Positions 43,687-51,983 of a stretch of 64,000 nt of DNA are shown piece by piece. The notes under the pieces are model-generated. The model saw nothing but the letters and a program-made list of their open reading frames with translations, did no database searches and had not been told where the DNA came from. The DNA comes from Brevibacterium marinum (GTDB taxonomy: Bacteria > Actinomycetota > Actinomycetes > Actinomycetales > Brevibacteriaceae), in contig NZ_JAATJN010000001.1 in NCBI RefSeq assembly GCF_011927955.1, positions 2,294,001 through 2,358,000 on the forward strand, read 5' to 3'. The position numbers and the translations under genes are program-made. Numbering within the stretch: position 1 is the first letter of the stretch; every line of letters begins with the position of its first letter.

Positions 43687-45233
43687 GAATTGGAATCGAC
43701 GTCGGTGGTACAAACACCGATGCTGTGGCACTGGAGGGCAGGACCGTTCTTGCTAGCGTCAAGCAGACGACAAGCGAGGATGTGACGACTGGCATCGTGC
43801 AAGCCCTGAAGTCGTTGAAGGCACAGCATGATTTCGCGCCTGCCGATGTCGAAGCAATCATGCTCGGCACCACACATTTCATCAACGCGCTCGTCGAGGG
43901 GCGAGATCTTGCCCCCACGGCGGCGCTGCGCCTGGGGCTGCCAGCCACTGCGTCGCTGCCACCCATGGTGGGGTGGCCCGAACGTCTCACGACCGCGGCC
44001 CGAGGAAAGTCGTATCTTGCGCATGGCGGACATGAGTTCGATGGACAGGAGATATCGCCCCTGCGACCCGACGAGATTCGCGGGATCGCTCATGATATGG
44101 AAGCTGCAGGAACACGCTCGATTGCAATCTCCTCGGTGTTCTCGCCGATCAACGATGAATTCGAGGAGAGCGCGGCAGAAATCATCCGCGCTGAGCTGGG
44201 GTCGGGTGTTGCTGTGTCACTGTCGCACGAGATCGGCCGAGTTGGTTTGCTTGAGCGGGAGAACGCGACGATCATCAATGCCGCGCTTCGAGAGTTGGCG
44301 GATAAGATCATCGGGCGACTCGTCGAGGTGATCCATGCCGAGGGTTACAGCTGTCCACTCTTCCTGAGCCAGAACGACGGAACGCTGATGGACGTCGAGT
44401 ACGCCCGAAAGTATCCGGTTGCGACGTTCGCCTCGGGCCCTACGAACTCGATGCGGGGCGCGGCAATCACATCGGGCTTGGAAACATGTGCAGTCGTCGA
44501 CGTCGGGGGCACCACGTCGGACGTCGGAGTCCTCACCAACGGATTTCCCCGCGAAGCGACCACCGTCGTCGACGTGGCGGGAGTGCGCACCAATTTCCGT
44601 ATGCCCGATGTCCTGTCCATGGGAATAGGCGGCGGGTCGATCGTCCACGATGGATACGTTGGTCCGGCCTCCGTCGGCTACCGTCTCACCTCGGACGCGC
44701 TGGTCTTCGGCGGCGCAACCGTCACTGCAACCGACATCGCTGTGGCAGCGGGTCTCGTCGACCTGGGAGACGCCTCTGCGGTGGCTCACCTGGATAGCGG
44801 GATGGTCAAAGCCATGGTCGATCAGATCGGAACACGCGTCGCGGATACTGTGGAGCGAATGCGCACGTCCTCGGCTCCTCTGCCGGTCGTGGCAGTCGGA
44901 GGCGGTTCGGTCATTCTGCCGAAGGCGCTGCCGGGCCTCGCCGAGATCCACCTGCCGCAGAATTCCGGAGTTGCCAACGCAATCGGAGCTGCGATCGCAC
45001 AGGTCAGCGGTGAGGTTGACAAAGTCTATTCTCTGGCGACGCGAAGCCGCTCATCCGTCATCGATGAGGCGAAAGCTGAAGCGACGGAGAAGGCGATTGC
45101 GGCCGGTGCATCGGCGGAGAACGTCGAGGTTGTCGAGTTCGATGAGTTCCCGATTCCGTATCTGCCGGGAAACGCGACGCGGATACGAGCCAAGGCAGTA
45201 GGAGATCTCGGTATCAAGGAGATGGCACGATGA
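43683..45233 (+). CDS. HyuA-like hydantoinase/oxoprolinase family protein
   Basis: A 516-residue ASKHA-fold protein: GIDVGGTNTDAVALEGRTVL at the start, LGTTHFINALVEG, then VVDVGGTTSDVGVLTNGFP and SMGIGGGSIVHDGYVGPASVGY. HyuA-type subunits use ATP to open five-membered lactam or hydantoin rings. The partner HyuB is absent; instead a DUF917 gene overlaps the stop by 4 bases, a recurrent pairing in other bacteria. The start ATG at 43683 has GGAAGG upstream and overlaps the ancestral end of the permease gene. Confidence 0.88.
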   Translation: MRIGIDVGGTNTDAVALEGRTVLASVKQTTSEDVTTGIVQALKSLKAQHDFAPADVEAIMLGTTHFINALVEGRDLAPTAALRLGLPATASLPPMVGWPERLTTAARGKSYLAHGGHEFDGQEISPLRPDEIRGIAHDMEAAGTRSIAISSVFSPINDEFEESAAEIIRAELGSGVAVSLSHEIGRVGLLERENATIINAALRELADKIIGRLVEVIHAEGYSCPLFLSQNDGTLMDVEYARKYPVATFASGPTNSMRGAAITSGLETCAVVDVGGTTSDVGVLTNGFPREATTVVDVAGVRTNFRMPDVLSMGIGGGSIVHDGYVGPASVGYRLTSDALVFGGATVTATDIAVAAGLVDLGDASAVAHLDSGMVKAMVDQIGTRVADTVERMRTSSAPLPVVAVGGGSVILPKALPGLAEIHLPQNSGVANAIGAAIAQVSGEVDKVYSLATRSRSSVIDEAKAEATEKAIAAGASAENVEVVEFDEFPIPYLPGNATRIRAKAVGDLGIKEMAR

Positions 45234-46333
45234 GCACAGTTGCAACTGACACACCAGGTCCACAGACTCTCATGGTCCGGCCGGAAGACTGCCCAGACTT
45301 CGCAGCCGGTGCTGCAATCCTCGGCACGGGAGGCGGAGGAGACCCGCACATTGGAATGCTCATGGCTCAAGCCGCTTTGGACAAGCACGGTCCGGCCGAC
45401 TTGGTGAAGCTCGAGGATGTTCCCGATGATGCTGTCGTTCTTCCCATTGCGATGATGGGAGCTCCGACGGTGATGGTGGAGAAGCTCGCGTCGGCCGAGC
45501 AATTCGTCGAGTCGATTCGATCCATCGCAAAGTATCTCGGTGTCGAACCTACTCACATTGCCTGTATGGAGGCCGGCGGGGTCAACTCGATGATCCCGAT
45601 GGCCGCGGCCGCTGAGCTCGGGCTGCCGCTGATCGACGCTGACGGCATGGGGAGAGCTTTCCCTGAGCTCCAGATGGTGCTTGCAACCTTGTGCGGAGTG
45701 CAAGCGGCGCCGATGTCGATCAGTGACGAGAAGGGCAATTCGATAGTCCTGGAGACTGTGAGCAACAAGTGGGCCGAGCGTTTGGCGCGTACCGCCACTG
45801 TGGAGATGGGATGTTCGACGATCGTCAGTCTCTACGCGATGACCGGCGCACAGGTGAAGAACGCCTTCGTCCCGGGAACATTGAGTCTGTGCCGAGAACT
45901 CGGTGCGTGCATCTCCTATTCTCGACATCATGCGGGTTCCGCGAAGGATGCTGTGATCTCACGACTTGGCGCGGTGCAGATTGCCGAGGGCAAGATCAGC
46001 GACGTCGAACGCCGGACGACATCGGGATTCGCCCGTGGCCGGGCCGAACTGACGACGGCGGAGGGGACTGTTGAGATCGAGTTTCAGAACGAAAACCTTC
46101 TCGTTCGCCGAGGTGGCGACGTGGTGGCGACGACTCCTGACCTCATCATCGGGCTCGATACCGATACCGGTGAGGCGGTGACGACGGAGCAGCTGCGCTT
46201 CGGCACTCGGATCAGTCTGATTGTTTCCCCGGCCGATGAGCGCTGGCATTCAGCGGGCGGCTTGGAATTGGCTGGCCCCCGGTATTTCGGGTACGACACC
46301 GATCCAGTCCGTCCGGTCGAGTTCAGACGGTGA
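45230..46333 (+). CDS. DUF917 (S-methyl thiohydantoin desulfurase-domain) protein, copy 2
   Basis: A 367-residue protein with AAGAAILGTGGGGDPHIG at about 27-44, IACMEAGGVNSMIPMAAAAELGLPLIDADGMGRAFPELQM and TPDLIIGLDTDTGEAVTTEQLRFGTR near the C-terminus. Its ATG overlaps the hyuA stop in ATGA, so the two proteins are probably made in equal amounts and may form a complex. It is closer to the standard DUF917 partner of HyuA than copy 1 at the start of the cluster. Confidence 0.88.
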   Translation: MSTVATDTPGPQTLMVRPEDCPDFAAGAAILGTGGGGDPHIGMLMAQAALDKHGPADLVKLEDVPDDAVVLPIAMMGAPTVMVEKLASAEQFVESIRSIAKYLGVEPTHIACMEAGGVNSMIPMAAAAELGLPLIDADGMGRAFPELQMVLATLCGVQAAPMSISDEKGNSIVLETVSNKWAERLARTATVEMGCSTIVSLYAMTGAQVKNAFVPGTLSLCRELGACISYSRHHAGSAKDAVISRLGAVQIAEGKISDVERRTTSGFARGRAELTTAEGTVEIEFQNENLLVRRGGDVVATTPDLIIGLDTDTGEAVTTEQLRFGTRISLIVSPADERWHSAGGLELAGPRYFGYDTDPVRPVEFRR

Positions 46334-46438
46334 TGACTCGGTTGAGTCTCAGCTTGTTCCCGAGAGCAATGTGCTCACGCTGGTGAAGCCGAACGGTAAG
46401 ATGTTTTTGCGTGAGGGCCGGAAACAAAGTGGTGGCGA

Positions 46439-46464
46439 CCGAGCCAGCTGTGGCCTTGGCTCGG
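46439..46464. terminator. Hairpin between convergent operons
   Basis: A perfect 8-bp stem CCGAGCCA/TGGCTCGG with a 10-base loop lies between the ends of the DUF917 gene and the alcohol dehydrogenase gene. No U-run on either strand, so only a candidate. Confidence 0.45.
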
Positions 46465-46508
46465 AAACGGCCGCTTCACCATGTCTCTTTGACAAAACCG
46501 TCTACTGA

Positions 46509-47684
46509 TCAGTCGAACAGGATGATCTGCCGGACGGCTTTGCCCTCAGCGAGGGTGTCGAGTGCTTTGTTGATCTGCTTGAGCGGCATGGTCGATGAGA
46601 CGAGTTCACTGACTGGCAGCTTGCCTTCGCGCCACAGTCGGGCATAGGTCGGAATGTCGCGGGTTGGGACGGCAGACCCCAGGTACGACCCCATTACCGT
46701 GCGCGCCTCGCTGGTGAGCACGACAGGATGGATCGTGGACTCCGCGGTCGGTGCCGGGAGGCCCACCGTCACGGTCGTCCCTCCCGGAGCTGTCGCGGAG
46801 AATGCCGTCTCGAATGCGCGCGGGTGGCCGGCCGCCTCGATGACGATCGGAGCGCTGATGCCGCGCTCCTCGACCTCGGCCGGGGTGTAGGCCTCTGACG
46901 CACCGAGCTCTCTGGCTCGGTTCAGCTTCTCCGGATTGGCGTCCACACCGATCACTCTGCCGGTCTCCAGCCCCAGCGCAGTCATGAGCGCGGCCATGCC
47001 GACACCTCCGAGGCCCACGATCAACACGTCCTGACCCGGCTGCGGCTTGCCGGCGTTGATGACGCCACCGCCACCGGTGAGCACTGCACATCCCAGGGGC
47101 GCGGCCACCTCGGGAGGTACATCGTCACCGATCTTGATCACCGAGGCCTGATTGACCACAGCATGATCGGCGAACACGGAAACGCCGAGGTGGTGGAACA
47201 GTTCGCCGGAATTCTGACCATCGGCATCGACCTCGTGGAGGCGGGATAGCCTGGCAACACCTTCGTCTGTCCGCGGAACAGATGACGTCTCCGGAATGTC
47301 GAATCCGGGGAGGTATCCGGCATTGTTGCTCGTGCTTCCGGGAATACATGGCAACTTGCCGTTCGTTCGGCAGTGGTCGCATTTGCCGCACCGCGGTAGG
47401 AAGACGGTCACGACATGGTCGCCGAGCTCCAGGCCGTCAACGTTTGGGCCCACCTGTTCGACGATGCCGGTGCCTTCGTGCCCCAGCAGCATGGGCAGTG
47501 GTCGTGGGCGATTGCCGTCGACGACCGACAGGTCGGAATGGCATAGACCGGCAGCAGTCATTCTGATGAGCACCTCGCCTGGACCGGGTTCGTCCAGCTC
47601 GATGTCGACGATGTCCAACGGCTTGGACTCCGCATACGGGCGAGATGGCTCCATCGTGCGCAGCACTGCTCCGCGAATCCTCAT
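46509..47684 (-). CDS. Zinc-dependent alcohol dehydrogenase (class III/NDMA-type)
   Basis: A 391-residue medium-chain dehydrogenase. Catalytic zinc residues lie in TAAGLCHSDLSV and LLGHEGTGIVEQVG. The structural zinc site is CGKCDHCRTNGKLPC (about 99-113). The nucleotide-binding Rossmann loop is VLIVGLGGVGMAALMTALG. It oxidises an alcohol with NAD(P)+ or a bound cofactor. ATG at 47684 has AAGGGG upstream; the longer frame to 47849 overlaps the previous gene. It is the last gene of the glp-like operon and may act on a product of the polyol pathway or a released aldehyde. Confidence 0.9.
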   Translation of the reverse strand: MRIRGAVLRTMEPSRPYAESKPLDIVDIELDEPGPGEVLIRMTAAGLCHSDLSVVDGNRPRPLPMLLGHEGTGIVEQVGPNVDGLELGDHVVTVFLPRCGKCDHCRTNGKLPCIPGSTSNNAGYLPGFDIPETSSVPRTDEGVARLSRLHEVDADGQNSGELFHHLGVSVFADHAVVNQASVIKIGDDVPPEVAAPLGCAVLTGGGGVINAGKPQPGQDVLIVGLGGVGMAALMTALGLETGRVIGVDANPEKLNRARELGASEAYTPAEVEERGISAPIVIEAAGHPRAFETAFSATAPGGTTVTVGLPAPTAESTIHPVVLTSEARTVMGSYLGSAVPTRDIPTYARLWREGKLPVSELVSSTMPLKQINKALDTLAEGKAVRQIILFD

Positions 47685-47721
47685 GCGATGTCCCCTTCTT
47701 TCGTCTTCAGATACACAGTTC

Positions 47722-48042
47722 TCAGATCTCGAACTCTTCGATCCTGCGGTCATCGAGCAGTGGAATGATCTGCTCCTTGCCGATGGTTCGAAAGTGCTCG
47801 GACTCTCGGTGCACGGCGAATGCCTCGGCCGAGACATAGCGCTCCACAATGAGGATCTCCCCAGGGATCAAACCGGGTGCGTAGAAGTCATAGCCGACAT
47901 TGCCCTCTTCGCTCCGGCTGGCGGTGGTCAAATCGCGGAGCAACTCCAGTACTCTGGCTTCGTTTCCCTGCGCAGGGTGGTAATGGGCGAGCACCAGATG
48001 ATGCGCGCACTGGGCGGAATCGGAATTCGTCTGTTGGGTCAT
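47722..48042 (-). CDS. Antibiotic-biosynthesis-monooxygenase (YgiN-like) domain protein
   Basis: A 106-residue single-domain ferredoxin-like protein. HLVLAHYHPAQGNEARVLELLRDLTTASRSEEGNVGYDFY, then IVERYVSAEAFAVHRESEHFRTI is the ABM/quinol monooxygenase pattern with its conserved His. These small dimers oxidise quinols or detoxify reactive aldehydes such as methylglyoxal-type products. It lies 14 bases after the GlpP-like gene and 37 before the dehydrogenase gene, in one operon. Confidence 0.85.
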   Translation of the reverse strand: MTQQTNSDSAQCAHHLVLAHYHPAQGNEARVLELLRDLTTASRSEEGNVGYDFYAPGLIPGEILIVERYVSAEAFAVHRESEHFRTIGKEQIIPLLDDRRIEEFEI

Positions 48043-48056
48043 CTGCGTTCTGCTCC

Positions 48057-48671
48057 TCAGCGGGATTGTGTGGTTCGCGGTGAAACGTTTCGGCCGGTAT
48101 GTCGGTTCAACGGTCGGTAGTCCCAGAGTTCCTTTTGACTGCTCGACACGGCCAGCGCACCCAGGCTGAGCGCGGAACGGATATCGTCCTCGGTGCTCAC
48201 GAATCCGGCGACGATGAACGGGCCCAGCTCACGAAGGAACTCAGGGGACAGGTGAGGCACCACCGGCCAGGGCATGAGCTGGACGAAGTGGGCGTGGCTG
48301 GACTTGACCGTTGCTGCCGCCCGTCGCAGGTTCGATCGGTCGGTGACGAACACCTTCTGCACGGCTAAGAGTCCCAAGTCCGCTGCGCGGCTCACAGCCT
48401 GGGTGTGTGTGGAGACGATGCCGGGCACTCCGATGCCTTTGAGATACTCGAGGCCGTCAGCATTGGCGGTCAGCCCCTGCACCGAGTCCACGTTCAGCAT
48501 CGGCAGCGTAGTGGCCGCCGACAATCGTTCGATGACGGCGCCGACGCGGACCAACGGCAGATTGGCGACGAAGCTGAATCGAGTCGGACGTGCGCAGAAC
48601 TGTTTCATGTCGTCCTCGCCGAACAGCGTGCCGATCACGGGATTGTCCCGCAAAGTGCTCTCGAGTGTCAT
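48057..48671 (-). CDS. glpP: GlpP-family glycerol-3-phosphate-responsive antiterminator
   Basis: A 204-residue protein with the TIM-barrel-like GlpP fold: LPMLNVDSVQGLTANADGLEYLKGIGVPGIVSTHTQAVSRAADLGLLAVQKVFVTD, HFVQLMPWPVVPHL, and ALSLGALAVSSSQKELWDY, closely matching the B. subtilis GlpP ending. GlpP binds glycerol-3-phosphate and leader RNA to stop premature termination of glp mRNAs. ATG at 48671 has GGGAG upstream. It is unusual in that it is embedded in the operon it probably controls. A terminator-like leader at 55114-55159 is the natural target. Confidence 0.88.
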   Translation of the reverse strand: MTLESTLRDNPVIGTLFGEDDMKQFCARPTRFSFVANLPLVRVGAVIERLSAATTLPMLNVDSVQGLTANADGLEYLKGIGVPGIVSTHTQAVSRAADLGLLAVQKVFVTDRSNLRRAAATVKSSHAHFVQLMPWPVVPHLSPEFLRELGPFIVAGFVSTEDDIRSALSLGALAVSSSQKELWDYRPLNRHTGRNVSPRTTQSR

Positions 48672-48721
48672 CACATCTCCCTCGTTGGCCTCGCCGCCAA
48701 CTGCCTTCTGCCGTGGTTGTC

Positions 48722-50242
48722 TCAGAGTCCGAGTTTGCCCGGGTTGAGGATCGACTTCGGGTCCAGCGACTGCTTGAGATCTTTGAGCACCCTGAAGCCC
48801 GTCCCCAGTGAGTTTGCCACGTACGGTGCCCGCAGCAAACCGCACCCATGGTGGTGGCTGATGGTCGCATTCTCTTCGATCAGCACACTGTTGACTGTCT
48901 GCCACACTTGGTCGTACCAGCCCTGCCTCGCGTCGACCTCGACGGTGCCGCGAAGCGAGAAGTACAGGCACGCGCCATCCACGTATGCGTGCGACTGGTG
49001 TGCCGATCCCGCGTTGGTTCCGGGCACCGAATTGATGGCCTTGACCACTCGCTCGTACACCTGGGGGAGCACGGACCAGGGCGCGACCATCTCCAGGGTG
49101 TCGGCGACGAATCCGGCACCGGTTTTGAACCCTTCGGCCGATTTGCCTGTGAGATAACGGGTGTCGAGCCACCGCTCGAGGATTGCATCCTGGTCGAGTT
49201 CGACAGCATCCTGGCAGACTTCGGCGACCACGGTCATGACCGCGTCGACCATCACCGGATTGCCTTCGTCGGCGATCAGGAGCACGTTCGTTTCTCCGTG
49301 GTCGAACTGCACCCCGGACTCGAGTTCGTCGTACAGACGGAGCACGGCAGGATTCGCCCCGCGCTGCAGGATCTCTCGACAGGCCTCGAGGCCGGCGGCG
49401 AAACTGGGGAATCCGAACGCCTGCGCCTTCGTGTAGTCGGGCAGCCGATGCACGCGCAGGCTGATCGAGGTGATGACACCGAGGGTGCCTTCGGAACCGA
49501 CGAACACCTGATTGAGGTCGGGCCCCACGGCCGCACGTGGGCTGCCACCGGTCGTGACGAGGGTTCCGTCGGAGAGTACCACGTCGAGACCGACGACCAT
49601 GTCTTCGATCTTTCCATAGCGTGTGGAGAGCTGTCCGGCTCCACGGCAGGCCACCCAGCCTCCGACGGTCGAGATGCCGAATGAGGAGGGCCAATTTCCT
49701 GCAGTGAACCCACGGTCCTGGAGCCACTGCTCGAACACGTCGCCGAAGATGCCCGGCTCGACAGTGATGATCTGACTGTCCGCATCGAAGTCGAGCACCC
49801 CCTGCAGACTGAGCACGTCGAGGACGACGCCACCGGCAGTGGGAAGCGCGGATCCCGTGACGTTCGAACGGGCTGCGGAGGTCGTCACCGGGACATTCGC
49901 TGCGTTGCAGGCGGCCATCACAGCCTGAACGGCTGCGACGGTCGAAACTCTGACGATGAGCGTCTCAGGATACTGACCGCGATGGTCCGTCTCAGCGATC
50001 ATCGTGTCCGCCCACCAGTCGCGCACGCCTTCGGTCACGGCTTGCTGGTCGGTGATGATCTCGTCGATCCCGGCGATCCCGGCAAACGAATCGGCGAACC
50101 CTGTCGGCAGTGCTGTTGCGCCGGGGAAGCGTGGCTCGCGGGCCTCCGGAGCGCCGGCTTTCGCGAACTTCGGTATGGTGTGGCCTCCCACGGTGTAGTC
50201 ACCGCGGTTGTACTTGCGTTTGAGGGCTTCCTTGCTGAGCAT
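48722..50242 (-). CDS. FAD-linked oxidase (alkyl-DHAP synthase/D-lactate dehydrogenase-like)
   Basis: A 506-residue flavoprotein of the PCMH/vanillyl-alcohol-oxidase superfamily. The FAD domain has PETLIVRVSTVAAVQAVMAACNAANVPVTTSAARSNVTG, VEPGIFGDVFEQWLQDRGFTAGNWPSSFGISTVGGWVACRGAG and VGSEGTLGVITSISLRV. The C-terminal cap ends with ATISHHHGCGLLRAPYVANSLG and LDPKSILNPGKLGL, typical of alkyldihydroxyacetone-phosphate synthase-like oxidases. It overlaps the glpD stop by one base. Likely function: oxidation of a hydroxy acid or an unusual phosphorylated polyol product. Confidence 0.85.
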   Translation of the reverse strand: MLSKEALKRKYNRGDYTVGGHTIPKFAKAGAPEAREPRFPGATALPTGFADSFAGIAGIDEIITDQQAVTEGVRDWWADTMIAETDHRGQYPETLIVRVSTVAAVQAVMAACNAANVPVTTSAARSNVTGSALPTAGGVVLDVLSLQGVLDFDADSQIITVEPGIFGDVFEQWLQDRGFTAGNWPSSFGISTVGGWVACRGAGQLSTRYGKIEDMVVGLDVVLSDGTLVTTGGSPRAAVGPDLNQVFVGSEGTLGVITSISLRVHRLPDYTKAQAFGFPSFAAGLEACREILQRGANPAVLRLYDELESGVQFDHGETNVLLIADEGNPVMVDAVMTVVAEVCQDAVELDQDAILERWLDTRYLTGKSAEGFKTGAGFVADTLEMVAPWSVLPQVYERVVKAINSVPGTNAGSAHQSHAYVDGACLYFSLRGTVEVDARQGWYDQVWQTVNSVLIEENATISHHHGCGLLRAPYVANSLGTGFRVLKDLKQSLDPKSILNPGKLGL

Positions 50243-51933
50243 CAGACGTACTCCTTGTCGTTGGTGTAGGTGTTCAGAGCTGTGGTTTCCTTGGCGATGT
50301 CGTCGAGGTAGTCCGCGAGCTGGGCATCTGCGGCGGCCCGGTCGGTCGTTCCCTCCGCTACCAGCAGATCGGCGACCTTGGGGGCTGCAGCGGCTGCTGC
50401 TTCACGGGCGTGCAGACGCGATCGGGTCCGGCGGTCCAGGACATCCGAGATCGTTGTGGCCATCTCCCGGCGGATCGAGTACACGGCCTCGCCGGTCAGA
50501 TAGGGGAGGCCGTCGACCAGGGGTTCGTCGGCGCTCTGCTCGTTCTCGATGATGTCGGCGACGAAGTGGCTCTCGTTGCCGTAACGCTCGCCCAGATGCG
50601 CGACGAGACCGCCTGTGGCAGTGGTCGATTGGGCATCGTATCCGGCACCGCCGAGCAGCGACTGCTTAGCTGTCGCGCATCGTGACTTCGAACCCAGCAC
50701 CTGGGCGGCGGCGTCGATGGTCTGCTCGGCCATGTGACGCGAGGTCGTGAGTTTTCCGCCGACCACAGTCACCAGGCCATCTGCATCCACGCGGATCTCG
50801 TGGTTGCGTTTGACGTCCACTGACTTCCCGCCCGGAGCTGCCGTCAGCGGACGAGTCCCTGCGATGGACCCCAGCACGTCGTTCTCGTCCAGGTCGGTGT
50901 TGAGCGCGGTGCGTGTGCCGTCGATGAGGAAGTCCCGCTCGTCAGCCGTGCAGTGGACCTCGTCCAGATCGGCCTGATAGTCGTCGTCGGTCGTGCCCAG
51001 CAGCGCGATGTCACCCCAGCGGGTGATGGTGGCTCGGCGCGAACGGCCCGGCACGGGGATCGTCACGGTGCAGTCATTGCGGATTTTGGACCACGGTACG
51101 GCGATGTGCACACCTTTGGCAGGACGGATCGGCGGCACGTCTGCATCGGGGTGGGCGCCGTGCCAGTCGCGCAGCCACGAACCCGTCGCCATGACCACGG
51201 ACTTGGCACGTATGCTCAGCGAGCGTCCCTCGACCGTCTCCGCCTCGACACCGGAGACTCGGCCGCTGTCCCGGCGGATGTCAGCCACCTTCGTGTGGTT
51301 CACGACCGTTGCCCCGAAGTGGGCCGCCGTACGCGCGATGGTCAGAGTCAGGCGTGCGTCGTCGACTCTGGCGTCGTAGTACATGAGGCCGTACTTGAGT
51401 CGCTCAGTCTTGAATGTCGGGCAGTGGGAGAGCACCTCGTTGGGGGCCAGCTTCTGGTGCAGCACGCCTTCGCGCCAGCCGCCTGCCAGATCATAGGTCC
51501 ACAGCAGTGCTTCGAAGCCGGCCGCAAGGCGCGGATCGAACACTCCGTTCTCACTGAGCACGGGGAACAGGAACGGCAGCCGTTGGATGAGGTGCGGAGC
51601 GTTCTTGCGAAGCCTCTGGCGTTCCAGAAGCGAATGCCTCACGAGCGGCAGGTTCCCCTGTTCGATGTAGCGCAGTCCGCCGTGGACCATCTTCGATGAC
51701 TTGGAAGAGGTGCCGGAAGCGAAGTCGTCTTTTTCGATGAGCGCGACTCTGAATCCTCGCTGAGCGGCGTCGAGAGCCGCATAACTACCGGTGATGCCGC
51801 CGCCGACGATCACAAGGTCGTAGACGGTCGAGTCCAGTTCGTCCAGCATCTCGCGTCGCGAGAAGCCCTGCGGGTTCTCCAAGACCATCGTGGCCCGCGC
51901 GTCATTGATCTTTCTGCCCGGAAGGGAAACCAT
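50242..51933 (-). CDS. glpD: Glycerol-3-phosphate dehydrogenase, FAD-dependent
   Basis: A 563-residue peripheral membrane flavoprotein. The FAD motif is YDLVIVGGGITGSYAALDAAQRGFRVALIEKDDFASGTSSKSSKMVHGGLRYIEQG (39-94), followed by GMVYYDARVDDARLTLTIA-like GLMYYDARVDDARL and the late GGKLTTSRHMAEQ. It oxidises a sn-glycerol-3-phosphate-type substrate and feeds electrons to the quinone pool. It follows the kinase by 50 bases and is coupled to the FAD-linked oxidase by TGATG. Confidence 0.9.
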   Translation of the reverse strand: MVSLPGRKINDARATMVLENPQGFSRREMLDELDSTVYDLVIVGGGITGSYAALDAAQRGFRVALIEKDDFASGTSSKSSKMVHGGLRYIEQGNLPLVRHSLLERQRLRKNAPHLIQRLPFLFPVLSENGVFDPRLAAGFEALLWTYDLAGGWREGVLHQKLAPNEVLSHCPTFKTERLKYGLMYYDARVDDARLTLTIARTAAHFGATVVNHTKVADIRRDSGRVSGVEAETVEGRSLSIRAKSVVMATGSWLRDWHGAHPDADVPPIRPAKGVHIAVPWSKIRNDCTVTIPVPGRSRRATITRWGDIALLGTTDDDYQADLDEVHCTADERDFLIDGTRTALNTDLDENDVLGSIAGTRPLTAAPGGKSVDVKRNHEIRVDADGLVTVVGGKLTTSRHMAEQTIDAAAQVLGSKSRCATAKQSLLGGAGYDAQSTTATGGLVAHLGERYGNESHFVADIIENEQSADEPLVDGLPYLTGEAVYSIRREMATTISDVLDRRTRSRLHAREAAAAAAPKVADLLVAEGTTDRAAADAQLADYLDDIAKETTALNTYTNDKEYV

Positions 51934-51983
51934 CCGAGTCTCCTAACTCTTGCTGATGTGGTTCTGGATTGGTGGGCACGCGA

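Noticed and set aside
48672..49727. Upstream extension of the GlpP-like frame to 556 residues
   Set aside because: It is fully antisense-frame overlap with the FAD-linked oxidase on the same strand; the composition is Arg/His-rich shadow and the GlpP start at 48671 has a proper RBS.
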